From contig NZ_JAMXMY010000012.1 in the NCBI RefSeq assembly GCF_024055795.1, positions 186,001 through 250,000 of the forward strand: a DNA stretch of 64,000 bases. Reading direction: 5' to 3'. Under the pieces are notes generated by a model. The model was not told the origin of the DNA, did no database searches, and worked only from the letters and a program-made list of their open reading frames with translations. The stretch's first letter is position 1, and the number at the start of each line of letters is the position of its first letter. Of the stretch, positions 33,676 through 43,988 are shown piece by piece. Source of the stretch: Actinoallomurus purpureus. Its GTDB lineage: Bacteria; Actinomycetota; Actinomycetes; Streptosporangiales; Streptosporangiaceae. A program made the translations under genes and the position numbers.

Positions 33676-35796
33676 GTGAGTACGCATTCTGATAACTCAT
33701 TCGAATGGACCGACCTGGACCGGCGGGCCGTGGACGTCATCCGCGCGCTGGCCATGGACGCCGTCGAGGAGGCCGGCTCGGGCCACCCTGGCACGGCCAT
33801 GAGCCTCGCTCCGGCCGCCTACCTGCTGTTCCAGCGGTTCCTGCGCCACGACCCGACCGACCCGAAGTGGCCGGGTCGGGACCGGTTCGTCCTCTCCGCC
33901 GGCCATTCCAGCCTGACGCTCTACATTCAGCTTTTCCTGTCGGGGTACGGGTTGTCGCTGGACGACCTGAAGGCGCTTCGCAAGTGGGGCAGCCAGACTC
34001 CCGGACACCCGGAGCACGGCCACACCCCGGGCGTCGAGACGACGACGGGGCCGCTGGGCCAGGGCCTGGGCAACGCCGTCGGCATGGCGATGGCCGCGCG
34101 CCGGGAGCGGGGGCTCTTCGACCCTGACACCGCGCCCCGGAAGAGCCCGTTCGACCACTACATCTGGGCCATCGCCTCCGACGGCGACATCGAGGAGGGC
34201 ATCAGCCACGAGGCCAGCGCCCTCGCCGCACACCAGCGCCTCGGCAATCTCACCGTCATCTACGACGACAACCACATCTCGATCGAGGACGACACCGCGA
34301 TCGCGCTGTCAGAGGACGTGGACGCGCGGTACCGGGCCTACGGCTGGCACGTGCAGCGGGTCGACTGGACCACCGACGGCGATTACCACGAGAACGTCGA
34401 GGCTCTGGCCCAGGCCTTGGAGGCCGCGAAGGCCGAGACCGACCGCCCGTCGTTCATCGCGCTCCGCACGATCATCGGCTGGCCGGCGCCGAACAAGAAG
34501 AACACCGGCAAGGCCCACGGCGCGGCGCTCGGTGAGGAGGAGGTCGCGGCGACCAAACGGATCCTCGGCCTGGACCCGGACGTGTCCTTCGACGTGCCCA
34601 AGGAGGTGCTCGCCCACTCGCGTGAGGTCATCACGCGGGGCCGGGCGCTGCACGCCGAATGGGACCAGAAGTTCGCGGCCTGGCGCTCCGCCGATCCCGA
34701 GCGGGCCGCCGAGTTCGACCGGATCTCCGCCCGGCGGCTGCCGGACGGCTGGACGGCCAAGCTGCCGGAGTTCGAGAACGGCAAGCAGCTCGCCACCCGC
34801 GCGGCCTCCGGCGAGATCCTGTCCGCGATCGGCCCGGTCCTCCCCGAGCTGTGGGGAGGCTCCGCCGACCTGGCGGAGAGTAACCTCACCACAATGAAGG
34901 GCGAGCCGTCCTTCATCCCCGAGGAGTTCCAGACCAAGGACTGGCCCGGCAACCGCTACGGCCGCACGTTGCACTTCGGCATCCGCGAGCACGCCATGGG
35001 CTCCATCCTCAACGGCATCGCCCTGCACGGCGGCACCCGGCCCTACGGCGGCACGTTCCTGGTCTTCAGCGACTACATGCGCCCCGCCGTGCGCCTCGCG
35101 GCGCTGATGAAGCTGCCGGTGACGTACGTCTGGACGCACGACTCGATCGGCCTTGGCGAGGACGGCCCGACGCACCAGCCGGTCGAGCACCTGTGGGCAC
35201 TGCGCGCCATCCCCGGGCTTGACGTCGTCCGGCCGGCCGACGCGAACGAGACCGTCGTCGCCTGGCGCACGATCCTCGAGCACACGGACCGGCCCGCCGG
35301 CCTCTGCCTGAGCCGGCAGAAGCTGCCGGTGTTCGACCGCGGCGAGCTGGCGAGCGCCGAGGGCGTCGCCAAGGGCGGCTACATCCTCACGGAGGCGTCC
35401 GACTGCCAGCCGCACGTCATCCTGATCGCGACCGGCAGCGAGGTCGAGATCGCTGTGGAGGCACGCGAGATCCTGGAGGCCAAGGGCACGCCGACCCGGG
35501 TGGTCTCGATGCCCTGCGTCGAGTGGTTCCTGAGCCAGGATGAGGCCTACCGCAACCACGTCCTGCCGACTTCCGTCCGGGCCCGCGTCTCGGTCGAGGC
35601 GGGGATCGGCCTCGGCTGGCGGGCGTTCGTCGGCGACTACGGCGAATCGGTCAGCCTGGAGCACTTCGGCGCCTCCTCCGACTACAAGACCCTTTTCCAG
35701 CAGTTCGGCTTCACCGCCGACCGCGTCGTCGCCGCGGCCGGGTCCAGCCTGATCAAGGCGGGCATCGGCGGGCGTGGTGAAACGACCGGTAACTGA
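33676..35796 (+). CDS. tkt: Transketolase
   Basis: A TPP-dependent enzyme that moves two-carbon ketol units between pentose, tetrose and hexose phosphates in the non-oxidative pentose phosphate pathway. It is 706 residues, normal length. [16 protein letters not shown] near residue 35, [17 protein letters not shown], the TPP motif [14 protein letters not shown] to [12 protein letters not shown] and the pyrimidine-domain [10 protein letters not shown] are all present. [20 protein letters not shown] carries the active-site His. GTG at 33676 follows a weak GAGAGGAG. It is first in tkt-tal-pgi-zwf-opcA-pgl. Confidence 0.96.
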   Translation: MSTHSDNSFEWTDLDRRAVDVIRALAMDAVEEAGSGHPGTAMSLAPAAYLLFQRFLRHDPTDPKWPGRDRFVLSAGHSSLTLYIQLFLSGYGLSLDDLKALRKWGSQTPGHPEHGHTPGVETTTGPLGQGLGNAVGMAMAARRERGLFDPDTAPRKSPFDHYIWAIASDGDIEEGISHEASALAAHQRLGNLTVIYDDNHISIEDDTAIALSEDVDARYRAYGWHVQRVDWTTDGDYHENVEALAQALEAAKAETDRPSFIALRTIIGWPAPNKKNTGKAHGAALGEEEVAATKRILGLDPDVSFDVPKEVLAHSREVITRGRALHAEWDQKFAAWRSADPERAAEFDRISARRLPDGWTAKLPEFENGKQLATRAASGEILSAIGPVLPELWGGSADLAESNLTTMKGEPSFIPEEFQTKDWPGNRYGRTLHFGIREHAMGSILNGIALHGGTRPYGGTFLVFSDYMRPAVRLAALMKLPVTYVWTHDSIGLGEDGPTHQPVEHLWALRAIPGLDVVRPADANETVVAWRTILEHTDRPAGLCLSRQKLPVFDRGELASAEGVAKGGYILTEASDCQPHVILIATGSEVEIAVEAREILEAKGTPTRVVSMPCVEWFLSQDEAYRNHVLPTSVRARVSVEAGIGLGWRAFVGDYGESVSLEHFGASSDYKTLFQQFGFTADRVVAAAGSSLIKAGIGGRGETTGN

Positions 35797-35804
35797 GGAG
35801 AGAC

Positions 35805-36902
35805 ATGAGTGACATCCTGAAGAAGCTCTCGGACGAGGGCGTGTCCATCTGGCTGGACGACATCAGCCGGGAGCGCCTGAGCACGGGCAACCTCGAGGCC
35901 CTGATCCGCGAGAAGCACGTCGTGGGCGTGACTTCGAACCCGACGATCTTCTCCAAGGCGCTGAGCCAGGGCTCGGCGTACGACGAGCAGGTCCGTGACC
36001 TCGCCGTCCGCGGTGTCGACGTCGAGGAGGCCTCCCGGGCCATCACGACGTACGACATCCGCTGGGCCGCCGACGTGCTGCGCCCGGTCTACGACCGCAC
36101 CGAGGGTCTCGACGGCCGGGTGTCGATCGAGGTCGACCCGCGGCTGGCACACGAGTCCGAGAGGACCGCGGCCGAGGCCAGGGCGCTGTGGTGGCTGGTC
36201 GACCGGCCGAACGTCTACATCAAGATCCCGGCGACGCTCGCGGGCCTGCCCGCGATCACCGAGACGCTGGCGCAGGGGATCAGCGTGAACGTCACCCTGA
36301 TCTTCTCGCTGGAGCGGTACGGCCAGGTCATCGACGCCTTCTTCGAGGGACTGGAGAAGGCGCGCGCCAACGGGCACGACCTGTCGAAGATCGCGTCGGT
36401 CGCGTCGTTCTTCGTCAGCCGCGTCGACACCGAGATCGACAAGCGTCTCGACAAGCTGGGCCGTTCGAACCTGGCCGGTAAGGCGGGCATCGCCAACGCC
36501 CGGCTCGCGTACGCGCTGTACGAGGAGAAGTTCGGCACCGACCAGTGGAAGGCGCTCAAGGACGCGGGCGCCCGCGTCCAGCGTCCGCTGTGGGCGTCGA
36601 CCGGCGTGAAGAACCCGGACTACTCCGACACGATGTACGTCGACCAGCTGGTGGCTCCCGACACGGTCAACACCATGCCGGAGGCGACCCTCGACGCGGT
36701 CGCCGACCACGGCGACATCCGCGGCGACACGGTCCGGCCCTTCTACGAGGACGCCCGTACCCACATGGCCGCCCTCAAGGAGGCCGGCGTCGACTACGAC
36801 GACGTGGTGCGGGTCCTCGAGGAGGAGGGCGTCGAGAAGTTCGAGGCGTCCTGGACCGAGCTGCTCGACACGATCAAGGGCGAGCTGCGGGACAAGGCCT
36901 GA
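35805..36902 (+). CDS. tal: Transaldolase
   Basis: Transfers a dihydroxyacetone unit between sedoheptulose 7-phosphate and glyceraldehyde 3-phosphate through a Schiff-base lysine. It has 365 residues, the long actinobacterial/cyanobacterial type. [13 protein letters not shown] gives the N-terminal motif and VYIKIPAT contains the catalytic Lys. [11 protein letters not shown] and [19 protein letters not shown] are conserved. It begins 8 bp after tkt with GAGGAG before the ATG, so the two are translated from one message. Confidence 0.96.
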   Translation: MSDILKKLSDEGVSIWLDDISRERLSTGNLEALIREKHVVGVTSNPTIFSKALSQGSAYDEQVRDLAVRGVDVEEASRAITTYDIRWAADVLRPVYDRTEGLDGRVSIEVDPRLAHESERTAAEARALWWLVDRPNVYIKIPATLAGLPAITETLAQGISVNVTLIFSLERYGQVIDAFFEGLEKARANGHDLSKIASVASFFVSRVDTEIDKRLDKLGRSNLAGKAGIANARLAYALYEEKFGTDQWKALKDAGARVQRPLWASTGVKNPDYSDTMYVDQLVAPDTVNTMPEATLDAVADHGDIRGDTVRPFYEDARTHMAALKEAGVDYDDVVRVLEEEGVEKFEASWTELLDTIKGELRDKA

Positions 36903-36912
36903 TCGACGGCGC

Positions 36913-36956
36913 GTGCCCGTCCGGTCCACCTTCACAGGGCGGAATCGGGCGGGCAC
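36913..36956 (+). terminator. Hairpin after tal
   Basis: Arms GTGCCCGTCCG (36913-36923) and CGGGCGGGCAC (36946-36956) form an 11-bp stem with one G-U pair. It could end or attenuate the tkt-tal message before pgi. The remaining 100 bp up to pgi may hold its own promoter: TTCACA and CACTAT are 17 bp apart but weak. Confidence 0.5.
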
Positions 36957-37057
36957 TATCCGTTATAGCACCTGTACTGTGAGTGACACGCGCCGAACCG
37001 GGTATCCCCCGGCCGGATGCGAGAAACGAACCAGGACACGCCACTGCAGGAGACGCC

Positions 37058-38680
37058 GTGACCTTGCGAGTGACCGCCGGACGCGTGTCCGTGACCGTCC
37101 AGGGCGACGCCGTCGAGCGCACCGACAGGGCCCTGGAGCGCCTGACGTACGACGGCGTGCCGGTGGCGCTCATGGCCAAGAACGCCAGCCTGTGGGGGCC
37201 GGACGCGGCGGACCGGGCGGCCGGGCGGCTCGGCTGGATCGACGCGCCGGAGACGTCCCGCCGCCTGCTTCCCGAGCTGTCCGAGGTTGCGGGTCGCCTC
37301 GCGGGCCTGGACCGCGTCGTGCTCGCCGGGATGGGCGGTTCCGTGCGGGCCGCCGAGATGTTCGCCCGGGCGCACGGCGCGGACCTGACGGTGCTCGACA
37401 CCGCCGACCCGCACGAGGTGCGCCGCGCGCTCGACGACCGGCTGGACCGCACGGTCCTGGTCGTGTCGAGCAAGAGCGGCCGCACCGTCGAGACCGACGG
37501 CCTGCGCCGGATCTTCGAGCGCGCGTTCCAGGCACGGGGCGCCGACCCGGCGGAGCGGATCGTCGTCGTCACCGACCCGGGCTCGCCGCTGGAGACCCGG
37601 GCCAAGGAGGCCGGCCACCGGGTGGTCCTGTCCGACCCGGACGTGAACGGCCGGTTCGGGGCGCTGTCGGCGTCGGGGCTCCTTCCAGCGGCGCTGTGCG
37701 GAGTGGACCTGGAGCGGCTGCTCGACGAGGCCGCCGCGATCCTGCCCGCCCTGCGCCTGCCGTACGACAATCCGGGCCTGGCGCTCGGCGCTGCGCTGGG
37801 CGCCGCCGCCTCCCATGGCCGGGACAAGCTGATCATCGCCGACAACGGATCGGGCGCCCCCGACCTCGCCGGCTGGGTGGAGCAGCTGGTCGCCACGGTG
37901 ACGGGCAAGGACGGCAGGGGCGTCCTGCCGGTCGTCGTCGAGGACGTGACCGCCCCGGGGTTCGGCGGGGGCGGCGACCGGTGGTCCCTGGCGCTGGGCG
38001 ACCGGGCCGGCGACGCCGGACTCGTGGTGTCCGGCCCGCTCGGCGCGCAGGTTCCGCTGTGGGAGTACGCCATGGCCGTGGCCGCCCGGGTCATCGGCGT
38101 CGATCCGTTCGACGAGCCCGCGCTGCGCGAGTCACGGGGCGCGGTCGCGGCCCTGCTGCGCGGTTCGGAGGACGGCGACGCCCCCACGCTCATCTCCGGC
38201 CGGCCGGTGCTGGTGGACGGCCACGTCGAGGTGCACGGCGCCTCGGACCTGTTCCACGGCGTCAAGGACCTGCGCGGCGCCCTCGAGGCGGTGATCCGCG
38301 CGGTCCGCGACCGCGGGTATCTCACGGTGGCCGCCCACCTGGACCGGGTCGGAGACGCCGCCGCCGCGCGCGTGCGGCCGCTGCTCGCCCGGCGTCTCCG
38401 CGAGGCCCCGGTCGGCTTCGGATGGGGCTCGCGGGTCCTGCACTCCACCGGCCAGGCCCACAAGGACGGTCCCCCGACCGGCGTGGTCCTCCAGATCACC
38501 GGCGCGGTCGAGGAGGACCTCGAGGTGCCCGGCCGGCCGTACGGACTGAAGGCGCTGCAGCTCGCGCAGGCGTTCGGCGACCTGCGGGCGCTGCGTGCCC
38601 GGGGCCGCCCGGCCGTGCGCCTGCACCTACGGGACCGCGCGGCGGGCATCGCCCAGCTGGAGAGCGCCCTCGGCGACTGA
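37058..38680 (+). CDS. pgi: Glucose-6-phosphate isomerase (SIS-domain, actinobacterial type)
   Basis: Interconverts glucose 6-phosphate and fructose 6-phosphate. The 540-residue protein has two SIS domains. The first begins with VVLAGMGGSVRAAEMF and includes the phosphate-binding VSSKSGRTVETDGL; the second lies around residues 230-420. FGWGSRVLHSTGQAHKDGPPTG near the C-terminus is typical of the PGI module found alone or fused to transaldolase in actinobacteria and some other bacteria. GTG at 37058 with AGGAG 7 nt upstream is preferred; a start at 36983 would overlap the hairpin region and adds 25 poorly conserved residues. It lies between tal and zwf. Confidence 0.9.
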   Translation: MTLRVTAGRVSVTVQGDAVERTDRALERLTYDGVPVALMAKNASLWGPDAADRAAGRLGWIDAPETSRRLLPELSEVAGRLAGLDRVVLAGMGGSVRAAEMFARAHGADLTVLDTADPHEVRRALDDRLDRTVLVVSSKSGRTVETDGLRRIFERAFQARGADPAERIVVVTDPGSPLETRAKEAGHRVVLSDPDVNGRFGALSASGLLPAALCGVDLERLLDEAAAILPALRLPYDNPGLALGAALGAAASHGRDKLIIADNGSGAPDLAGWVEQLVATVTGKDGRGVLPVVVEDVTAPGFGGGGDRWSLALGDRAGDAGLVVSGPLGAQVPLWEYAMAVAARVIGVDPFDEPALRESRGAVAALLRGSEDGDAPTLISGRPVLVDGHVEVHGASDLFHGVKDLRGALEAVIRAVRDRGYLTVAAHLDRVGDAAAARVRPLLARRLREAPVGFGWGSRVLHSTGQAHKDGPPTGVVLQITGAVEEDLEVPGRPYGLKALQLAQAFGDLRALRARGRPAVRLHLRDRAAGIAQLESALGD

Positions 38681-38693
38681 GGGGAGGCCGGAC

Positions 38694-38936
38694 ATGCCAT
38701 CCTGGGACCTGACCGGGTTTTCGCCTTTACGGCACGTTCCACCCCGGCGGGCGACATCTCCTGGAACGATCGAAGTATCACGGCATTTCGATTGGCCGGG
38801 CATGCCGCGGAGAAGGAAGCATTCGAGGGGCGGGAAACCGGACCGTGTGGATCCTCCGATGTCGGGAAGATCGCGCAGGCCACGACGGTTACCGAAGGTG
38901 GTCATCGGCTCATCGGAGCGCGGATGGCCGGCCTGA
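38694..38936 (+). CDS. Possible small basic protein between pgi and zwf
   Basis: An 80-codon frame starts with ATG 13 bp after the pgi stop and has a strong Shine-Dalgarno sequence (GGGGAGG, 6 nt spacing), better than that of many real genes here. The product is unrecognised. It is Arg/Pro-rich and very basic in its second half, and ends VVIGSSERGWPA. Against it, third codon positions are much less GC-rich than in neighbouring genes, so it may be translated spuriously or be part of the zwf leader. The rest of the gap to zwf (38937-39073) holds no feature I can name. Confidence 0.3.
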   Translation: MPSWDLTGFSPLRHVPPRRATSPGTIEVSRHFDWPGMPRRRKHSRGGKPDRVDPPMSGRSRRPRRLPKVVIGSSERGWPA

Positions 38937-39073
38937 GAACGAGAGTACGACCGCTGAGGCGGACAGCTAGGAAGGACAGGGAAGTTGGGCATGAGATGGC
39001 CCACCGGGACGATCGGGGCGCCGCCACGAACTCCCTGTGAAGAACACGAAGCCGACGGGAACGGAGACATGCG

Positions 39074-40609
39074 ATGAAGAGGGCTCAGCAGCCACTCAAC
39101 CCGCTCCGCGATCCCCGGGACAAACGGCTGCCGCGGGTGGCCGGGCCGTGTGTGCTCGTGCTGTTCGGCGTCACCGGTGATCTGTCCCGGAAGAAGTTGC
39201 TGCCCGCCATCTACGACCTGGCCAACCGCGGCCTGCTGCCACCGGGCTTCTCGCTCGTCGGCTTCGCCCGCCGCGACTGGGCGCACCAGGACTTCCGGCA
39301 GCTCGCGCACGACGCGGTGAAGGAGCACGCCCGCACGCCGTTCCGCGAGGACGTCTGGAACCAGCTCGCCGAGGGCATCCACTTCGTTCCGGGCACGTTC
39401 GACGACCCGGGGGCGTTCGAGGCTCTCGCCATGGCGGTCAAAGAGCTCGACGAGCAGCGCGGTACCGGCGGGAACTACGCGTTCTACCTGTCGATCCCGC
39501 CGAAGTTCTTCCAGGACGTCGTCAAACAGCTGCAGGCCAGCGGGCTGTCGCAGCCCTCGGAGGGCTCCTGGCGCCGCGTCGTGATCGAGAAGCCCTTCGG
39601 TCACGACCTGGCCAGTGCGCAGGAACTCAACTCGATCCTGCACGAGGTCTTCCCCGAGGAGTCGATCTTCCGGATCGACCACTACCTCGGCAAGGAGACG
39701 GTGCAGAACATCCTGGCGCTGCGGTTCGCCAATAACCTGTTCGAGCCGCTCTGGAACCGCTCCTATGTCGACCACGTGCAGATCACGATGGCCGAGGACA
39801 TCGGCATCGGCGGGCGCGCCGGCTACTTCGACGGCGTCGGCGCCGCGCGGGACGTCATCCAGAACCACCTGCTGCAGCTGCTCGCGCTGACCGCGATGGA
39901 AGAGCCCGTATCGTTCGCGGCGGAGTCCGTACGCGCGGAGAAGGCGAAGGTCCTGTCGGCCGTCCGCCTACCGGATGACCTGGGCACCTACACCGTGCGA
40001 GGGCAGTACGCCGCCGGCTGGCAGGGCGGTGTCAAGGTGCGCGGCTACCACGAGGAGGAGGGCATCCCGCCGAACTCCCGTACCGACACCTACGCCGCGA
40101 TCCGCCTGGACGTCGACACACGCCGCTGGGCGGGCGTGCCGTTCTACCTGCGGACCGGCAAGCGGCTGACCCGCCGCGCCACCGAGGTCGCGCTCATCTT
40201 CCAGCGCGCCCCGCACCTGCCGTTCGCCGCCACGGACACCGAGGAGCTCGGCCAGAACGCCCTGGTCATCCGCGTGCAGCCGGACGAGGGCGTGACGATG
40301 CGGTTCGGCTCGAAGGTGCCCGGGACCTCGATGGAGGTCCGGGACGTCAACATGGACTTCGACTACGGCGAGTCGTTCACCGAGTCCTCCCCCGAGGCGT
40401 ACGAGCGCCTGCTGCTCGACGTGCTCATCGGCGACCCGCCACTGTTCCCCCGCCAGGAGGAGGTCGAGCTGTCCTGGGAGATCCTCGACCCGATCGAGGA
40501 GTACTGGGACAGGCACGGCAAGCCCGAGCTGTACAAGTCGGGCGGCTGGGGGCCGAAGGCCGCGGACGAGATGATGGCCCGCGACGGCCGGGCGTGGAGG
40601 CGACTCTGA
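39074..40609 (+). CDS. zwf: Glucose-6-phosphate 1-dehydrogenase
   Basis: Oxidises glucose 6-phosphate to 6-phosphogluconolactone with NADP, the entry to the oxidative pentose phosphate pathway. It has 511 residues. [18 protein letters not shown] is the coenzyme-binding GxTGDLxxKKL motif. [13 protein letters not shown] is the active-site signature, and [11 protein letters not shown] is present. The start is ATG at 39074, about 7 nt after GAACGGAGAC. Its stop overlaps the opcA start by 1 bp, and OpcA is its known allosteric assembly factor in actinobacteria. Confidence 0.97.
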   Translation: MKRAQQPLNPLRDPRDKRLPRVAGPCVLVLFGVTGDLSRKKLLPAIYDLANRGLLPPGFSLVGFARRDWAHQDFRQLAHDAVKEHARTPFREDVWNQLAEGIHFVPGTFDDPGAFEALAMAVKELDEQRGTGGNYAFYLSIPPKFFQDVVKQLQASGLSQPSEGSWRRVVIEKPFGHDLASAQELNSILHEVFPEESIFRIDHYLGKETVQNILALRFANNLFEPLWNRSYVDHVQITMAEDIGIGGRAGYFDGVGAARDVIQNHLLQLLALTAMEEPVSFAAESVRAEKAKVLSAVRLPDDLGTYTVRGQYAAGWQGGVKVRGYHEEEGIPPNSRTDTYAAIRLDVDTRRWAGVPFYLRTGKRLTRRATEVALIFQRAPHLPFAATDTEELGQNALVIRVQPDEGVTMRFGSKVPGTSMEVRDVNMDFDYGESFTESSPEAYERLLLDVLIGDPPLFPRQEEVELSWEILDPIEEYWDRHGKPELYKSGGWGPKAADEMMARDGRAWRRL

Positions 40610-41598
40610 TGAACATCGATCTCACCAACACCACCACCCGGAAGATCCAGGACGCGCTCAGCGCGGCCCGGCACCGGATGGGCGGTCCCGCCACCGGGAA
40701 GGTCCTGACCCTCGTCATCTTCACCGACGAGGGAGCGCAGTACGACGCCGTGCGCGCCTCCACGGAGGCCGCCCGCGAGCACCCCTGCCGCATCATCGCG
40801 GTCATCGCCCGCAGCCCGCATGGCGAGTCACGGCTCGACGCCGAGGTGCGCGTCGGCGAGACGGGGCCCGGCGAGACCGTGATCCTGCGGCTGTACGGCC
40901 AGCTCATCGAGCACGCCGACTCGGTGGTGCTGCCGCTGCTGGTCCCCGACACGCCGGTCGTGACGTGGTGGCCCGGCGCGGCCCCGCGCAAGCCCGCCGA
41001 CGAGCCGCTCGGCGCGCTCGCTCAGCGCCGCGTCACCGACGCCAGGGGCGGCACCGATCCGATCGGAACGCTGACCCGGCTGGCCCAGGGGCACGAGCCC
41101 GGCGACACCGACCTCGCCTGGACGCGGATCACCCCGTGGCGCACGCTGCTGGCCGCGATCCTCGACCAGCCTCGCGAGGACATCACCGGTGTGATCGTCG
41201 AGGCCGAGCCGCAGAATCCCAGCGCCGCGCTGCTCGCCGCATGGCTGTCGGTACGTCTCGCCATCCCGTCCACCCTGACCGAGTCGCACGGGCCGGGCAT
41301 CACCGCCGTACGCCTCACCACGACCGACGGCGACGTCGCGATCACCCGCCCCGACGGCCGCCTGGCGACGCTGTCCCGGCCCGACCAGCCGGACCGTCAG
41401 GTGGCGCTGCACCGGCGGCCGACGTCCGAGCTGCTGGCCGAGGAACTGCGCCGTCTGGACCCGGACGAGGTCTACCGCGACGCGGTGCTGCGGTGCGCCA
41501 AGGGAATCGACGGGCCCTCCGCGGCACCCGCCGTGACGGCCGCCGCGCCGGCTCCGGCGAAGGCCACGCGCGGGGCGGCCAGGGGCGAGAAGTCGTGA
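40609..41598 (+). CDS. opcA: Glucose-6-phosphate dehydrogenase assembly protein OpcA
   Basis: A 329-residue accessory protein needed for full activity and oligomerisation of Zwf in actinobacteria and cyanobacteria. It begins [13 protein letters not shown] and contains the family motifs VILRLYGQLIEHADSVVLPLL and PDTPVVTWWPGAAP. The C-terminal 35 residues are an Ala-rich tail. The ATG overlaps the zwf stop (TGATG) and GGAGG sits before it; the pgl start overlaps its own stop. Identification rests on both sequence and the zwf-opcA-pgl context. Confidence 0.95.
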   Translation: MNIDLTNTTTRKIQDALSAARHRMGGPATGKVLTLVIFTDEGAQYDAVRASTEAAREHPCRIIAVIARSPHGESRLDAEVRVGETGPGETVILRLYGQLIEHADSVVLPLLVPDTPVVTWWPGAAPRKPADEPLGALAQRRVTDARGGTDPIGTLTRLAQGHEPGDTDLAWTRITPWRTLLAAILDQPREDITGVIVEAEPQNPSAALLAAWLSVRLAIPSTLTESHGPGITAVRLTTTDGDVAITRPDGRLATLSRPDQPDRQVALHRRPTSELLAEELRRLDPDEVYRDAVLRCAKGIDGPSAAPAVTAAAPAPAKATRGAARGEKS

Positions 41599-42368
41599 CC
41601 GCCCCGTCCGTCCTGGTCCATCGCGACCAGTCCCTGCTGGCCAAGGCCGTCGCGGCCCGCCTGGTGACCGGTCTGGTCGACGTCCAGGCCGCCCGCGGCG
41701 GGGCGCACCTCATCCTGACCGGCGGCGGCGTCGGCACCGCCGTGCTCGAGGAGATCGCGGCCAACCCGGCCCGGGACGCCGTCGACTGGGGTCACCTGGA
41801 CATCTGGTGGGGCGACGAGCGCTACCTGCCGGAGGGCGACGACGAGCGCAACGAGACCGGCGCCCGCAAGGCACTGCTCGACCACGTCGACGTCGACCCG
41901 AAGCGGGTGCACGCGATGCCGTCCTCCGACTCGGGCCTGACCCCGGAGGAGGCGGCGGAGCGGTACGCCGCCGAGCTGCGGACGGCGACGCGTCCTGAGG
42001 ACCACGGCGTCGTCCCGTCGTTCGACGTGCTGATGCTCGGCCTGGGGCCGGACTCCCACGTGGCGTCGCTGTTCCCCGGGATGCCCGCGCTGTACGAGGA
42101 GCGCCCGGTGGTGGCCGTACACGGGGCGCCCAAGCCGCCTCCCACCCGCATCAGCCTGACCCTGCCCGCGATCCGGACGGCGCGCGAGGTCTGGATCATC
42201 GCGGCGGGCGAGTCCAAGGCCGGGGCGGTGCGCCTCGCGCTGTCCGACGCCGGCCCGGTGCAGGTCCCCGGCGCCGGCGCTCGCGGCCGCCAACGCACGC
42301 TGTTCCTGCTCGACCGGGCGGCCGCCGGCCAGCTGCCACCCGAGATGGGCCGCATCGCCTCGCCCTGA
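41595..42368 (+). CDS. pgl: 6-phosphogluconolactonase
   Basis: Hydrolyses 6-phosphogluconolactone to 6-phosphogluconate. It has 257 residues, the DevB/SOL type with a glucosamine-6-phosphate isomerase-like fold. HLILTGGGVGTAVLEEI, WGHLDIWWGDERYLPEGDDERN and LMLGLGPDSHVASLFPG are diagnostic. The GTG start overlaps the opcA stop (GTGA). It is the last gene of the operon; a short 6-bp GC hairpin (42386-42401) lies between it and the convergent methyltransferase. Confidence 0.95.
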   Translation: MTAPSVLVHRDQSLLAKAVAARLVTGLVDVQAARGGAHLILTGGGVGTAVLEEIAANPARDAVDWGHLDIWWGDERYLPEGDDERNETGARKALLDHVDVDPKRVHAMPSSDSGLTPEEAAERYAAELRTATRPEDHGVVPSFDVLMLGLGPDSHVASLFPGMPALYEERPVVAVHGAPKPPPTRISLTLPAIRTAREVWIIAAGESKAGAVRLALSDAGPVQVPGAGARGRQRTLFLLDRAAAGQLPPEMGRIASP

Positions 42369-42392
42369 GGCCCGCGGGGCTCTCGTCCGGCC

Positions 42393-43166
42393 TCAGCCGG
42401 ATGAGTGCCCCGTCCCGGCCGACCTGCGCAGAAGTGTGATCATGCGCCAGGCCTCGGGAGAGTCCAGCGGCACACCGGGGTCGAAGTCGCCGTACTGCGC
42501 CTCCACCGTGAGACCTCCGGCCAGTCGGAGCGCCGCGTCCAGCTCGGTCGCCGTCCAGAACCGATAGGGCACCACGCCCTGGATGGTGTCCCCGCCGTCG
42601 ATCGCGATCGTCACGTGGTCGCGGACGATCTGGGTGATCGGGTCCATCTCGTCCGACGGCTCCCCCCACCGTACGCGCGCGCTCACGCCGTCCTTCTCCA
42701 CCGTCCAGGCCGCCGAGACCCGCGGCGTCTCGCTGAGCCGGTCCGCCGGATGGCTCATCTCGATCACCGCGAGCCCGTCATCGGCGAGGTGCCCGGCGAC
42801 GCACGCCAGGTACGCCACGAAGGCATCCAGCGTCATCAGGTGCGCCGTCGAGTCGAGCATCGTGATGACGAGGTCGAAACGGCGCCCCAGCCGGAAGTCG
42901 GTCATGTCTGCCTCTACGACCTCGAGGGGCAGCCCGCTCCCCCGCTCCTGTGCGTACGCGCACATCTCCGGGCTGAGGTCCAGGGCGGTCGCCGCCACGC
43001 CCCGCCGGGCGAACTCCCGGGCGTGCTCGGCGGGACCCGCCGCGAGTTCGAGCACGTTCCGCGCGTCCCCGGACCAGCGCCGCAGCACCTCCACCTCGGC
43101 GCCCACGTCGCGGAACGAACAGGCCAGCTCGTACGCCCATGGATGTTCGTAGATCACGGCCCCCAT
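42393..43166 (-). CDS. Class I SAM-dependent methyltransferase
   Basis: A 257-residue methyltransferase. The SAM site reads NVLELAAGPAEHAREFARRG (motif I), then ATALDLSPEM (motif II) and DLVITMLDSTAHL (motif IV region). The C-terminal half has HVTIAIDGGD, a beta-rich part of the kind that binds the acceptor in this group of actinobacterial methyltransferases. The ATG at 43166 starts the homologous region; the frame is open 175 codons further without homology. It is divergent from the FhuF-like gene. Substrate unknown. Confidence 0.85.
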   Translation of the reverse strand: MGAVIYEHPWAYELACSFRDVGAEVEVLRRWSGDARNVLELAAGPAEHAREFARRGVAATALDLSPEMCAYAQERGSGLPLEVVEADMTDFRLGRRFDLVITMLDSTAHLMTLDAFVAYLACVAGHLADDGLAVIEMSHPADRLSETPRVSAAWTVEKDGVSARVRWGEPSDEMDPITQIVRDHVTIAIDGGDTIQGVVPYRFWTATELDAALRLAGGLTVEAQYGDFDPGVPLDSPEAWRMITLLRRSAGTGHSSG

Positions 43167-43283
43167 GCTTCCAGACCTGCGGCGTGACCCACGCGTCGTG
43201 GCCCGACTCGACCGGCCGCCGCGCGGCCCGCCCGTCGTCGCCGGTTTGACCGGGTGCCGTACGGCCGGGCAGGCTCGGCGGCG

Positions 43284-43970
43284 ATGGGACACCGTGCGCA
43301 CGTGGCGATGGACGAGGCTCTGGCCGACGTGGCCCGGGTGGGGCCGTACTTCTCCGTCGACATCGATCCCGACATCGCCGACCATCCGTTGTGGCGGCCG
43401 CTGACGACGCTGTACGGCCCGGCGCTGCCGGACCAGATCGCGGCCGTGCGGGTGCGCCTGGGCACGACCGAGGAACGGGTCGCGGCCTCGCTCCTGTTCC
43501 AGGGCGTCGCGGGCCGCCTCTGGTCTCCGGTGCTGGCGACGGCCGTCATCCACGGCCGGGTGCCGGGCCTGGATCCGGCCGGGACCTACTGGCGAGCCGC
43601 CTCCCCCGGCCCGATCCTCCTCGCGACACCGGGCGCGCCGACCCTTCCCGCCGGCCCGGCAGTCCTTCGCCGCGTCGTCGTCGACGGCCACCTGGCCCCC
43701 CTGGTCACAGCGGTCCGTGCGGTGACGCCGGTCGCGGAAGGGCTGCTCTGGGGCAACGCCGCATCCGCCCTCGTGGGCGCGATGACGGTCGTCTCCAGGG
43801 CCCGTCCTGCCGTTTCCGGGACGGCGCTGCGGTTCGTCGAGGAGCTCCTGGCCGAGCCTCCGCTGGCGGGAACAGGCGACTTCGGCCGCTACGGCTTCCG
43901 CCGCCGGAGCTGCTGCCTCTACTACCGGGTGCCCGGCGGCGGAAAATGCGGCGACTGCGCCCTCCTCTGA
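43284..43970 (+). CDS. FhuF-like [2Fe-2S] siderophore-iron reductase
   Basis: A 228-residue protein whose C-terminus, RRRSCCLYYRVPGGGKCGDCALL, has the C-C-x10-C-x2-C cysteine pattern that binds the [2Fe-2S] cluster in FhuF-type ferric-siderophore reductases. The middle includes LLFQGVAGRLWSPVLATA, the usual FhuF core. The N-terminal part is variable. An ATG at 43284 is accepted, but GTG 43302 or ATG 43308 are possible and no Shine-Dalgarno sequence decides. It would release iron from imported siderophores in the cytoplasm. No siderophore genes are nearby. Confidence 0.8.
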   Translation: MGHRAHVAMDEALADVARVGPYFSVDIDPDIADHPLWRPLTTLYGPALPDQIAAVRVRLGTTEERVAASLLFQGVAGRLWSPVLATAVIHGRVPGLDPAGTYWRAASPGPILLATPGAPTLPAGPAVLRRVVVDGHLAPLVTAVRAVTPVAEGLLWGNAASALVGAMTVVSRARPAVSGTALRFVEELLAEPPLAGTGDFGRYGFRRRSCCLYYRVPGGGKCGDCALL

Positions 43971-43988
43971 CCGCTCCGGAGCTCACGC

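Noticed and set aside
36874-38883. Antisense open frame of 669 codons over pgi
   Set aside because: Ser/Arg/Pro-rich nonsense; pgi on the plus strand has clear SIS motifs and normal codon use.
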